Assembly (NCBI GenBank): GCA_900540685.1
Contig: UQGS01000022.1
Coordinates: 1-32,055, forward strand
Length of the DNA: 32,055 nt
Reading direction: 5' to 3'
DNA from: an uncultured Catenibacterium sp.
GTDB lineage: Bacteria; Bacillota_I; Bacilli_A; Erysipelotrichales; Coprobacillaceae
In this document: one piece after another, positions 8,382 through 16,657 of the stretch
Position numbering within the stretch: position 1 is the first letter of the stretch
Layout of the letters: each line of letters begins with the position of its first letter
The notes under the pieces: model-generated
The model's input: only the letters and a program-made list of their open reading frames with translations
Told to the model about the DNA's origin: nothing
Database searches by the model: none
Program-made: the position numbers and the translations under genes

Positions 8382-8416
8382 TTTGTCGGATTTTAATATA
8401 TTTGTCATGAATTCCT

Positions 8417-8422
8417 TATAAT
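8417..8422 (+). promoter_or_regulatory. Possible -10 box of the GH1 gene
   Basis: A perfect TATAAT lies 21 nt upstream of the chosen GH1 start. A convincing -35 at 16-18 nt is missing; two TTTGTC repeats (8382-8387 and 8401-8406) lie upstream and could bind an activator. The resulting leader would be very short. Confidence 0.35.
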
Positions 8423-8443
8423 GTGTACATGGAGGAAACAACA

Positions 8444-9907
8444 ATGACATTTAGTAAAGATTTTTATTGGGGTGGCGCAGTTGCTGCCAATCAGTGTGAA
8501 GGGGCATGGAATGTAGATGGAAGAGGTATGGCCCGTACTGATGTAACTACAGGAGGAACAGTGAATACTCCTAGAATGGTTACATTTATTGATAAGGATG
8601 GTCAGAAACAGAAATTACCTAACCATGGTTTTAAATTACCAGAAGGGGCTCACTTTGCAGTCTTTGATGATGAACTTTATCCTAACCATGATGGTATTGA
8701 TTTCTATCATCACTATAAGGAAGATATCGCCTTACTTAAAGAAATGGGATTCAAGATGTTCAGACTTTCTATTTCATGGTCTAGAATCTATCCTACAGGA
8801 GAAGAATCAGAACCTAATCAGGCTGGGTTGGACTTCTATAGAAATGTATTTACAGAACTAAGAAATGCGGGTATTGAACCATTAGTCTCTATCTGGCACT
8901 TTGATACACCACTTGCATTAGAAGAAAAGTATGGTGACTGGCAGGATAGAAAGTTCATTGAATTATATGAAAAGTATGTCACTACTATCTTTAAAGAATA
9001 CAAAGGCTTAGTTAAATACTGGCTTACATTTAATGAAATCAATAATACAATTAACTTCTTACCAGATAATGCAAGTGATGAAGCTTTCCAGGAAGCTTAT
9101 CAGCACCTTCATTATCAGTTTGTAGCCAGTGCAAGAGCTGTACAGATTGGTCATGCGATTGATCCGAACTACCAGATTGGTTGTATGATCTGTGGTATTA
9201 CTTATTATCCACTTACTTCTGATCCAGAAGATATTCTCTTTAATCGTTATAAATGGGAAAAAGGAATCTTCTATTGTGGAGATGTACAGTGTAAAGGTAA
9301 ATATCCAACATATGCAAAACGTTTATGGAAGGAACATAATGTAGAATTAGATATCACAGAACAGGATCTAGTGGAATTAAAGAATGGTACTGTTGATCTC
9401 TATACATTCTCATATTATATGTCTCAGTCTATTACAACTCATAAGAATGAAGATACAGTAGGTGGCAATATGTCATTTGGTGTACGTAACCCTTACTTAA
9501 CATATTCTGATTGGGGATGGGCATTGGATCCTGAGGGATTAAGATACTATCTTGAAGTAGTTTATGATCGTTATGAATTACCATTAATGGTTGTAGAAAA
9601 TGGTTTAGGTGCATTTGATACAGTAGAAGAAGATGGTTCTATTCATGATGATTATAGAATTAACTACTATCGTGCACATATTAAAGAAATGGACAAAGCG
9701 ATTGAAGAAGGTATTGATTTAATCGGTTATACAACTTGGGGCTGTATTGACCTTGTTTCTGCAGGTACTGGAGAAATGAGAAAACGTTATGGTTTTATTT
9801 ATGTAGATAAACATGATGATGGTACTGGTACAATGAAGAGAAGCAAGAAAGACTCTTTCTACTGGTATAAGAAAGTCATTGAATCTAATGGTGAAAATCT
9901 AGACTAA
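8444..9907 (+). CDS. bglA: 6-phospho-beta-glucosidase, glycoside hydrolase family 1
   Basis: Hydrolyses phosphorylated beta-glucosides (cellobiose-, salicin- or arbutin-6-phosphate) imported by a PTS. Start at 8444 (MTFSKDFYWGG) because GGAGG (8431-8435) precedes it; the frame also opens at 8423 but within the -10 region. The 487-residue TIM barrel has the GH1 N-terminal signature FYWGGAVAANQCEG, acid/base Glu198 in TFNEIN and nucleophile Glu385 in VVENGLG. The segment EMRKRYGFIYVD with a following KRSKKDSFYWY tail carries the Ser/Lys/Tyr pattern of 6-phospho-sugar binding, separating it from plain beta-glucosidases. No PTS gene or LicT-type antiterminator site is adjacent, so the transporter must be encoded elsewhere. 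Ends at a bidirectional terminator. Confidence 0.93.
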   Translation: MTFSKDFYWGGAVAANQCEGAWNVDGRGMARTDVTTGGTVNTPRMVTFIDKDGQKQKLPNHGFKLPEGAHFAVFDDELYPNHDGIDFYHHYKEDIALLKEMGFKMFRLSISWSRIYPTGEESEPNQAGLDFYRNVFTELRNAGIEPLVSIWHFDTPLALEEKYGDWQDRKFIELYEKYVTTIFKEYKGLVKYWLTFNEINNTINFLPDNASDEAFQEAYQHLHYQFVASARAVQIGHAIDPNYQIGCMICGITYYPLTSDPEDILFNRYKWEKGIFYCGDVQCKGKYPTYAKRLWKEHNVELDITEQDLVELKNGTVDLYTFSYYMSQSITTHKNEDTVGGNMSFGVRNPYLTYSDWGWALDPEGLRYYLEVVYDRYELPLMVVENGLGAFDTVEEDGSIHDDYRINYYRAHIKEMDKAIEEGIDLIGYTTWGCIDLVSAGTGEMRKRYGFIYVDKHDDGTGTMKRSKKDSFYWYKKVIESNGENLD

Positions 9908-9911
9908 TATA

Positions 9912-9935
9912 AAAGACCAGCACGAGCTGGTCTTT
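9912..9935. terminator. Bidirectional terminator between GH1 and PNP genes
   Basis: AAAGACCAGC (9912-9921) and GCTGGTCTTT (9926-9935) form a perfect 10-bp stem with loop ACGA. U-runs at either end serve both convergent genes. It begins 4 nt after the GH1 stop and ends 1 nt before the PNP stop. Confidence 0.9.
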
Positions 9936-9936
9936 A

Positions 9937-10752
9937 TTACATGTCTTCTAAAATCTGTTTTACAAGCTTTACAAGTCTTTCTTCTGCACTATTTGCTGCT
10001 TCCATGACTTCTATATGATTTAATTCATTATTTGATAATCCTGCAGCTTTATTAGTCACAAGTGAAATACCTAAAATCTTCATATCAGAATGTCTTGCGA
10101 CAATCGCTTCTGGTACTGTAGACATACCTACCATATCTGCACCAAGTGTCTTGAATGCACGAATTTCTGCAGGTGTTTCAAACTGTGGTCCTTTAAAGAA
10201 ACAATACACACCTTCTTTAACATCTACATTCACTTTCTTTGCAGATTCAAATGCAAGAGAACGTAATGTTGATGTATAAACATCAGTCATATCCTTAAAA
10301 CGTGGACCAAAGTCATCTAGGTTAGGTCCTCTTAAAGGTGATGGCATCATAAATGATAAATGATCAGAAATAATCACAATCTGTCCTGGATTTAAATCAT
10401 CTCTTACGCCACCACAGGCATTAGTCACAATAAGGTTCTTAATACCTAAAGCACTAAATACACGAATAGGCATTGTGACTTTCTGCATATCATAGCCTTC
10501 ATAGAAATGGAAACGTCCCTTCATACAGGCAACAATCTTACCACTAATTTCACCAATAATAAGTTTACCTGCATGTCCTGGTACAGTAGAAACAGGGAAA
10601 TAGGGGATATCCTTATAATCAATTTCTACAGGTTCATTAATCACATCAGCAAGTGGTCCTAAACCTGAACCTAATACAATCGCAACATCAATAGGATTTT
10701 TATAACGTGACTGAATATAATCACGTGCAGCATAAATTTCATCAATATACAT
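9937..10752 (-). CDS. punA: Purine nucleoside phosphorylase (trimeric type)
   Basis: Phosphorolysis of inosine/guanosine to base and ribose-1-phosphate in purine salvage. The 271-residue sequence matches the low-molecular-mass trimeric PNP family: GSGLGPLAD phosphate loop near residue 28, VPGHAG, GRFHFYEGYDM, GPQFETPAEIR with the base-contacting Glu, VGMSTVPEA and LVTNKAAGL whose Asn favours 6-oxopurines. The usual TNAAGG reads TNACGG, a single conservative substitution. GGAGG stands at proper spacing before the ATG. The gene is alone on the minus strand, divergent from the HD gene and ending at a shared terminator. Confidence 0.95.
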   Translation of the reverse strand: MYIDEIYAARDYIQSRYKNPIDVAIVLGSGLGPLADVINEPVEIDYKDIPYFPVSTVPGHAGKLIIGEISGKIVACMKGRFHFYEGYDMQKVTMPIRVFSALGIKNLIVTNACGGVRDDLNPGQIVIISDHLSFMMPSPLRGPNLDDFGPRFKDMTDVYTSTLRSLAFESAKKVNVDVKEGVYCFFKGPQFETPAEIRAFKTLGADMVGMSTVPEAIVARHSDMKILGISLVTNKAAGLSNNELNHIEVMEAANSAEERLVKLVKQILEDM

Positions 10753-10770
10753 AAATATACCTCCACATCT

Positions 10771-10776
10771 ATTATA
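10771..10776 (-). promoter_or_regulatory. -10 box of the PNP gene
   Basis: On the minus strand TATAAT lies about 19 nt upstream of the PNP start codon, in the 88-nt divergent region shared with the HD gene. The -35 side is poor (AGTTAT-like at 17 nt), so the call rests on the -10. Confidence 0.45.
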
Positions 10777-10840
10777 ACCTATATCATTCGCAAATAACTC
10801 CTAAAAATGATAAAATAACCCTAATAAGGAAGGTGATACC

Positions 10841-12427
10841 ATGAATTTAGAAGACTATCGTTTATTTGATTCTAAAGTATTTAGAGATGTTGTTCATGAT
10901 TATATACATGTTGAATATATGCCTATCTGGAAGCTTATTAATACAAAAGAGTTTCAACGTTTAAGACGTATTAAACAGCTAGGAGGTACATCCATGGTAT
11001 TTCCTAGTGCAGAACATTCACGTTTTGTCCATTCCTTAGGTGTTTATGAAATAACACGTCAAATGACAGAACTAGATCAAGTCAAAAACCACTTAACAGA
11101 CTATGAACGTTTGACTGTATTATGTGCTGCTTTATTACATGATTTAGGACATGGTCCTTTCTCTCATTCATTTGAAGGAATCTTCCAATATAATCATGAA
11201 GAGATGACGACAGCTCTTATTAGAGGACATACAGAAGTTCATGAAGTACTAACACAAATAGATTCTCATTTGCCTGAAGATGTGGCTCATATTATAGAAA
11301 AGAAAGCAGATAAACCAATGCTGGTGCAGATGATTTCTAGTCAGGTAGATGCTGATCGTATGGATTATCTCCTACGTGATTCTTATAACTGCGGTGTGAC
11401 TTATGGACAATTTGATTTATCAAGAATACTACGTACGATGCGTATTGTAGATAACCGTATTGTCTTTAAGTCTTCTGGTGTGCAGGCAATAGAAGATTAT
11501 ATTCTAGCTCGTTATTATATGTATTGGCAGGTTTATTATCATCCCGTATCTAGAAGTTATGAACAGGTTCTAGGGAGTGTTATGAAACGTGTAAAGGATC
11601 TTTATAAAGAAAACTATACATTTAAATCTTCATTTCCTCTTCTTATTCCTTTCTTGGAAGATAACTTTACACCTGAACAATTTGTGAAGCTGGATGAAAC
11701 ATCATTACTCTATTATATAAGATGCTTTATGGATGAAGAGGATCCAATCCTCAAAGATTTATCTACTCGTTTATTAGAAAGAAAATTATTCAAATATCGT
11801 ACTCTTAAAGGTGATGAAGATGATAAAAATACAAGAAAGATATGTATAGAAGAAGGATTAGATCCTCGCTATTATGTCACAAGTGATGCGATTATGAATC
11901 AGGTCCCTTATAAGCGTATGAAAGTAAACCACGCAAATGAAGTAGAGATACTTAAGGAAGATGGAACAATCAGTTCTTTGCCAGAAGAATCAGAAATTGT
12001 ACAGGCTATATTATTAGGTAAAGCAAAACAGGATCAGAAGATCTTCTCTACAAGACAAGTAATCCGCCGTTCTTCTTTTAAGTATCAAGTATTTAATAAT
12101 TATAAGGATGCACAAGGGACTCATTATATTCTTGAACAGACTATAAAAGAATGGTCACAGGAAGGTATATTCTTAGAGTTCTATCAGGAAGATCATGTCA
12201 TTGGATGTGCACATATTATTGAAGACTGTGTTGAAGAGATTGTATTATTACCTGATGATCGTAGAGAATTCTATGAAAAAGAAGTATTAGCTGCAATAGA
12301 GGATTTCTTTACGAAACAACATATACATGTAGTGAAGATCATCCCTTATTCACAATCTCTTGATTTTTACTTGGAAAATGGGTATCGTACAGAAGGTAAC
12401 TATATAATTAAGGAGGTACAAGTGTGA
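10841..12427 (+). CDS. HD-domain phosphohydrolase with C-terminal GNAT-like domain
   Basis: A 528-residue protein of the SAMHD1/YwfO-like HD superfamily, likely acting on (d)NTPs or related nucleotides in the cytosol. The HD core spans about 45-230: EHSRFVHSLGVYE (His64), ALLHDLGHGPFSHSFEG (His100-Asp101, then His108) and VDADRMDYLLRDS. A helical region extends to about 380. The last ~110 residues look like an acetyltransferase (GNAT) fold: VIGCAHI, EEIVLLPDDR, an amphipathic helix, and the ending SLDFYLENGYRTEG, which resembles the GNAT Tyr-Glu-x-x-Gly-Phe motif. The usual acetyl-CoA pyrophosphate loop is degenerate. This fusion is longer than a typical YwfO (~430). AAGGAAGGTG precedes the ATG. 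The gene overlaps the next by 4 nt. Confidence 0.85.
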   Translation: MNLEDYRLFDSKVFRDVVHDYIHVEYMPIWKLINTKEFQRLRRIKQLGGTSMVFPSAEHSRFVHSLGVYEITRQMTELDQVKNHLTDYERLTVLCAALLHDLGHGPFSHSFEGIFQYNHEEMTTALIRGHTEVHEVLTQIDSHLPEDVAHIIEKKADKPMLVQMISSQVDADRMDYLLRDSYNCGVTYGQFDLSRILRTMRIVDNRIVFKSSGVQAIEDYILARYYMYWQVYYHPVSRSYEQVLGSVMKRVKDLYKENYTFKSSFPLLIPFLEDNFTPEQFVKLDETSLLYYIRCFMDEEDPILKDLSTRLLERKLFKYRTLKGDEDDKNTRKICIEEGLDPRYYVTSDAIMNQVPYKRMKVNHANEVEILKEDGTISSLPEESEIVQAILLGKAKQDQKIFSTRQVIRRSSFKYQVFNNYKDAQGTHYILEQTIKEWSQEGIFLEFYQEDHVIGCAHIIEDCVEEIVLLPDDRREFYEKEVLAAIEDFFTKQHIHVVKIIPYSQSLDFYLENGYRTEGNYIIKEVQV

Positions 12428-12819
12428 AAAAAAGAATTTCTTATGAATGTTTATTGGTCAATGGTCCAGTAAAAGAAAAAGTGAAATATAAAGAGATAGG
12501 GGACCATTATGAAGCCAAAGGGATTCATTATATCTCTTTTGAAGTAGATGGAAAACCTATTCGTATTCAATATGATGATACACATGTACATCTTGTGAAT
12601 GATCAATCAGTCTTACATTTTAATAAGGATATGCGTGTACCAAATAAATATACATTACCTTATGGTGTAGTAGAACTTCATACAAATGTGATTTCTTTAG
12701 AATATAGAGAAGGCACTATGAAGTTTATTTATGAACTGTATGATCAAGAACATCTTGTCACTAAAGCTTATATGATGGTGCGTTATTCTGATATAGATGA
12801 AGAAGGGATGCCTTCATGA
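12424..12819 (+). CDS. DUF1934 (YwiB-like) beta-barrel protein
   Basis: A small 131-residue protein, rich in beta-strands, of the DUF1934/YwiB family, whose members are commonly found next to argS in Firmicutes. The fold is lipocalin-like; the function is unknown. Recognisable features are the N-terminal KKRISYECLL strand, the FNKDMRVPNKYTLPYGVVEL turn and a C-terminal strand FIYELYDQEHLVTKAYMMVRY. It starts with GTG, overlapping the TGA of the HD gene (GTGA). AAGGAGG lies at 12411-12417, so translation is coupled. It also overlaps the cardiolipin synthase start by 4 nt. No signal peptide. Confidence 0.85.
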   Translation: MKKRISYECLLVNGPVKEKVKYKEIGDHYEAKGIHYISFEVDGKPIRIQYDDTHVHLVNDQSVLHFNKDMRVPNKYTLPYGVVELHTNVISLEYREGTMKFIYELYDQEHLVTKAYMMVRYSDIDEEGMPS

Positions 12820-14378
12820 AGTATATAAAACGTTTTACAGCACTGTTCTTTGAATATCTCTATCGTTTTATACAGTTCTTATTAAGCCCGATTGTGATCT
12901 ATATTGCGCTTATCTGTATTCAGGCTATTTATCTTGTTTACTTTGCAGCGTTACTTACAGATTTTAACGGTGTGGTTCGTTTCTTATTTATTTCACTTTC
13001 CGCATTTATGATCATTTATTTGATTAGTAAAGATGAGAATACAAACTATAAGATGACATGGATCTTCTTTATCATGTTATTGCCTAATGCAGGAGGATTA
13101 CTTTATCTCTTATTAGGTAATAAAAGACCATCACGCTGGTTAAAAAGAAAGATTCAGCCAGAAGTACAATATTTCAATCAAACAAGACAACAGGATCCAG
13201 TTATTAGAAATCAGATTATTAATAAGAAGATTATTTCTTTGGATTACTTAAATAGACAATCATTTCCTATCTATAATCATACAGAATGTAAGTATTACTC
13301 ATTAAGTGATTATAACTACCAGGATATGATTAAAGACCTTCTACATGCTAAACATTTTATCTTCATGGAATACTTTATTGTATCTAAAGGTCTCATGTTT
13401 GATACTATCATGGGTATTTTAAAACAGAAGGTTAAGGAAGGTGTTGATGTTCGTTTTATCTTTGATGACTTCGGTTCCTTTACAACTGTACCTCTTCACT
13501 TTGCGAAGAAGCTAGAAGAAGCCGGTATTAAAACAGTGATGTTCAATCGTTTTATTCCAGTCTTCTCTTTAAGTCAGAACCATAGAGACCATCGTAAGAT
13601 CTGTGTCATTGATGGGTATATTGGTTATTCTGGAGGTTTTAACTTAGCTGATGAGTATATCAATTGTAAAATGCGTTTTGGACATTGGAAAGATACAGGT
13701 ATTCGATTAGAAGGAGAAGCTGTCTGGTCACTCACATCCATGTTCCTTTCTACATTCTACGCCTATCATAAAGAATACCATGGAGAAGATATAGAACAGT
13801 TTAAACCTCATACCTACCATCCTGAACCATTTAAGAATACAGGTTATGTATTACCTTATGGAGATGATCCACTTGATGATGAAGGGGTAGGAGAATCTGT
13901 TTATTTAAATATGATTACACATGCATCGAGAAGTATTGATATTATGACACCTTACTTTATTATTGATGATGTTATGTTGAAGGCATTATGCTTAGCTTCT
14001 AAGAATGGTGTTAAGATCAGATTATATGTGCCTCATGTACCAGATAAGAAGCTTGTCTTTAGAGTGACACGTTCTTATTATTATGATCTTATTCGTGCAG
14101 GTATCGAGGTGTATGAATACTTACCAGGCTTCTTACATGCGAAAGTCATGTTAGTAGATGGTAAAGCAGCGACAGTAGGTACAATTAATTTTGATTATCG
14201 TTCTCTTTATCTTCATTTTGAATGTAATGTCTTATTATATGAAGCGGAGTGCTTATCTGCGATTAAGAGAGACTTTAGAGAGATGAACGAGATCTGTGCA
14301 TCTGTAAAAATAGATGACAGCCGTCATTTTAAAGGACTCGTCGAAGGATTATTGAGATTATTCTCTCCTCTACTATAA
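12816..14378 (+). CDS. cls: Cardiolipin synthase
   Basis: Membrane enzyme condensing two phosphatidylglycerols to cardiolipin and glycerol. 520 residues: two or three N-terminal membrane helices (about 17-47, 50-68 and 78-98), then two phospholipase D domains with HKD motifs HRDHRKICVIDG (about 253-264) and HAKVMLVDG (about 445-453), each followed by the expected GGFNLADEY and GTINFDYRS segments. The N-terminal PLDNc region (about 60-110) is typical of bacterial Cls. The start overlaps the DUF1934 stop (ATGA). No terminator follows; the argS promoter starts 6 nt after its stop. Confidence 0.95.
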   Translation: MKYIKRFTALFFEYLYRFIQFLLSPIVIYIALICIQAIYLVYFAALLTDFNGVVRFLFISLSAFMIIYLISKDENTNYKMTWIFFIMLLPNAGGLLYLLLGNKRPSRWLKRKIQPEVQYFNQTRQQDPVIRNQIINKKIISLDYLNRQSFPIYNHTECKYYSLSDYNYQDMIKDLLHAKHFIFMEYFIVSKGLMFDTIMGILKQKVKEGVDVRFIFDDFGSFTTVPLHFAKKLEEAGIKTVMFNRFIPVFSLSQNHRDHRKICVIDGYIGYSGGFNLADEYINCKMRFGHWKDTGIRLEGEAVWSLTSMFLSTFYAYHKEYHGEDIEQFKPHTYHPEPFKNTGYVLPYGDDPLDDEGVGESVYLNMITHASRSIDIMTPYFIIDDVMLKALCLASKNGVKIRLYVPHVPDKKLVFRVTRSYYYDLIRAGIEVYEYLPGFLHAKVMLVDGKAATVGTINFDYRSLYLHFECNVLLYEAECLSAIKRDFREMNEICASVKIDDSRHFKGLVEGLLRLFSPLL

Positions 14379-14383
14379 AATTC

Positions 14384-14411
14384 TTGACAGTCCAACATTT
14401 TGTGATACATT
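14384..14411 (+). promoter_or_regulatory. Promoter of argS-rpoE
   Basis: A perfect TTGACA (14384-14389), a 16-nt spacer and TACATT (14406-14411) with an extended -10 TG at 14403-14404. The leader to argS is only about 30 nt and holds no T-box, so this argS is not controlled by tRNA-sensing attenuation here. Confidence 0.75.
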
Positions 14412-14447
14412 ATTTAGAGTATGAAATAAAATAAGGAGGAATACAAG

Positions 14448-16109
14448 ATGGCTGAAAATAAGCTTGAAAACTCACTAAAAATCGCCATTGGTCAGTCTGT
14501 TAATAAGTGCTTTGAAGCAGTAGATATCACCCCTGAAAATATCATGATTGAGATTCCTAAGGATTCTACTCATGGTGATTATTCTACTAACATTGCGATG
14601 CAGCTGACAAGAACACTCCATAAGAATCCTCGTGAAATTGCGACAGCCATTGTTGATTCACTTGATCAGGAAGCAGCACATGTAGAAAAAGTAGAAATTG
14701 CTGGTCCTGGTTTTATTAACTTCTTTATGAAAAATGATGTGCTTACTTCAGTAATTTCTGAAGTACTTTCAGAAAAGGATAACTATGGACAGACTCACTT
14801 CGGTGAAGGAAAGAAATATAACGTAGAATTCGTTTCTGCAAATCCTACAGGAGACTTACACTTAGGTCATGCAAAGGGTGCTGCAGTAGGTGATTCTATC
14901 TGTCGTATCATGACTAAAGCAGGTTATGATGTAACAAGAGAATATTATATTAATGATGCAGGTAAGCAGATCACTAACCTTGCATTATCTCTATACAGTC
15001 GTTATCTCGCATTATTTGATATCGAACGTCCAATTCCTGAAGATGGATATATGGGACAGGATGTCATTGATATTGCAAAGAGTATCAAGGAAAAAGAAGG
15101 AGATGCTTTAACTCAGTTAACTGAAGAAGAAGCAATTGCTTATTTCCGTAAAGTTGGTACTGAACATGAATTACAGAAGATTAAAGATATCTTAAAAGAA
15201 TTCCGTGTATCATTTGATGTATGGTTCTCTGAAACTTCTTTATATGAAGGTAATAAGATTGAACCTGCACTTAATAAACTAAAAGAAAAAGGCTATACAT
15301 ATGAACAGGATGGAGCCTTATGGTTTAGAACAACTGACTTTGGTGATGATAAGGACCGTGTTCTTATTAAAACTGATGGAAGTTATACATACTTCACACC
15401 TGATATTGCATATCACTTAAGTAAGATGAACAGAGGCTACGATTACTTAGTTGACTTACTTGGTGCTGATCACCATGGTTATATCAACCGTATGAAAGCA
15501 GCTATCCAGGCTTTAGGTTATAATGCAGATCAGTTGAATATCGATATCTTACAGATGGTAAGAATGGTTGAAAACGGTGAAGTTGTTAAAATGAGTAAAC
15601 GTACTGGTAACGCTGTTACTATTCGTGACCTTATTGATGATATTGGTGTAGATGCAACTCGTTATTTCTTTGTAGCGAAAGCAGCTAACACACCATTTGA
15701 TTTTGACTTAGGTCTTGCTAAATCACAGTCAAATGAAAACCCTGTATACTATGCACAGTATGCACATGCAAGAATGTGTTCAATCATGAGATCAGCAGCA
15801 GAAAAGAACATTGAACCTGCAGATCACTTTGAATTGATTAATAATCCAAAAGAAGTTGAATTATTAAAACACATTAATGAATTCAAGAACACAATCAATG
15901 ATGCCGCTCGTACAAGAGCACCTCATAAGATTGCAAACTATATTCAGAAATTAGCTCAGTTATTCCATTCATTCTATGGTGACTGTCATGTAATTGATGA
16001 AGAAAACAAAGAATTATCATCTCAGCGTTTAGCACTTGTGGAAGCAACACGTATTACACTTGCGAACGCATTAAACTTAATTGGTGTCCATGCACCAGAA
16101 AAGATGTAG
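14448..16109 (+). CDS. argS: Arginyl-tRNA synthetase
   Basis: Class I synthetase charging tRNA-Arg. The 553-residue protein shows the N-terminal additional domain (about 1-110), the HIGH motif as HLGHAKGAAVGD (about 140), the Arg-specific loop VEFVSANPTGDLHLGH, KMSKR in VKMSKRTGNAVT (about 385), and the C-terminal helical anticodon domain ending LIGVHAPEKM. A canonical AGGAGG stands before the ATG. The DUF1934 partner and rpoE downstream match Firmicutes order. rpoE starts 9 nt after the stop. Confidence 0.98.
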   Translation: MAENKLENSLKIAIGQSVNKCFEAVDITPENIMIEIPKDSTHGDYSTNIAMQLTRTLHKNPREIATAIVDSLDQEAAHVEKVEIAGPGFINFFMKNDVLTSVISEVLSEKDNYGQTHFGEGKKYNVEFVSANPTGDLHLGHAKGAAVGDSICRIMTKAGYDVTREYYINDAGKQITNLALSLYSRYLALFDIERPIPEDGYMGQDVIDIAKSIKEKEGDALTQLTEEEAIAYFRKVGTEHELQKIKDILKEFRVSFDVWFSETSLYEGNKIEPALNKLKEKGYTYEQDGALWFRTTDFGDDKDRVLIKTDGSYTYFTPDIAYHLSKMNRGYDYLVDLLGADHHGYINRMKAAIQALGYNADQLNIDILQMVRMVENGEVVKMSKRTGNAVTIRDLIDDIGVDATRYFFVAKAANTPFDFDLGLAKSQSNENPVYYAQYAHARMCSIMRSAAEKNIEPADHFELINNPKEVELLKHINEFKNTINDAARTRAPHKIANYIQKLAQLFHSFYGDCHVIDEENKELSSQRLALVEATRITLANALNLIGVHAPEKM

Positions 16110-16118
16110 GAGGCTACT

Positions 16119-16457
16119 ATGGATTACAGACAAGAGTCAATGGTAAATATCGCATTCGAAATTCTTACTAAATCAGCAGGAGCAATGAGCTTCTATGATA
16201 TCTGGAAAGAAGTTGCTGAAAAGAAAGAATTCGATGAAGAACAGAAAGAAGATAACGAATCATTATTCTATACAAATATGATCTTAGATGGTCGTATGAT
16301 CACAGTTGGTGAAAACAAATGGGATCTTAGAACAAGACATAGATTCGAAGAAGTGCATATCGATATGAATGACATCTACAATGAAGATGAATCAGAAGAA
16401 AGCACTGAAGAAGAAGACGAAGGCTTAGTAGAAGATAACTATGGTGAAGAAGAATAA
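16119..16457 (+). CDS. rpoE: DNA-directed RNA polymerase delta subunit
   Basis: A Gram-positive-specific RNA polymerase accessory subunit that helps recycle polymerase and tunes promoter strength. It has 112 residues: an N-terminal HARE-type winged helix (about 1-80, FDEEQKEDNESLFYTNM and the KWDLRTR end) followed by a ~30-residue Asp/Glu tail. The tail is shorter than in Bacillus (~80 residues), consistent with its clade. AGGAGG overlaps the argS stop. pyrG, often next in Firmicutes, is absent. A strong terminator follows the stop. Confidence 0.95.
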   Translation: MDYRQESMVNIAFEILTKSAGAMSFYDIWKEVAEKKEFDEEQKEDNESLFYTNMILDGRMITVGENKWDLRTRHRFEEVHIDMNDIYNEDESEESTEEEDEGLVEDNYGEEE

Positions 16458-16480
16458 GGAGAAATCCTTATTCTTTTTTT
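16451..16480 (+). terminator. Terminator after rpoE
   Basis: AGAATAAGGA (16451-16460) and TCCTTATTCT (16465-16474) form a 10-bp stem with GAAA tetraloop, followed by T-run 16474-16480. The rpoE stop codon lies within the left arm. Confidence 0.92.
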
Positions 16481-16554
16481 CTTAAAATTAATATAGTTTT
16501 TACATGTCTATGCTTCATTTTTGTGTTTTATGAGACACGTTAAAAAAAGTTGAG

Positions 16555-16570
16555 ATGAAAGGGTTTACCT
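16555..16570 (+). promoter_or_regulatory. cre-like sequence upstream of gap
   Basis: ATGAAAGGGTTTACCT resembles the CcpA catabolite element (WTGNAANCGNWWNCAW) with two departures, including the central C. It also contains the repeat AAAGG-5-CCTTT. It lies 24 nt upstream of the -35 box. HprK is encoded in this window, so CcpA control is plausible, but the match is imperfect. Confidence 0.3.
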
Positions 16571-16593
16571 TTACATAAATCCTTGTGAAATAG

Positions 16594-16622
16594 TTGATTT
16601 TAGTTAAGTGCTGGATTATAAT
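16594..16622 (+). promoter_or_regulatory. Sigma-A promoter of gap
   Basis: TTGATT (16594-16599), an exact 17-nt spacer and perfect TATAAT (16617-16622). Strong, as expected for a glycolytic gene. A half-site TTGTGAAAT at 16583-16591, like that of the redox regulator Rex, ends 2 nt upstream of the -35 box. Confidence 0.85.
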
Positions 16623-16657
16623 ACAAATAGAAATTATTTAAGGAGGAATGTCATATT

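Noticed and set aside
8423..8443. Seven-residue extension of the GH1 protein
   Set aside because: It overlaps the -10 box, and its ATG-rich start precedes the real GGAGG site.
8142..8443. LicT-type antiterminator site before the GH1 gene
   Set aside because: No RAT-like stem followed by a terminator was found between 8142 and 8443.
14379..14447. T-box leader for argS
   Set aside because: Only about 30 nt separate the promoter from the start; no specifier stem or TGG-type T-box sequence.
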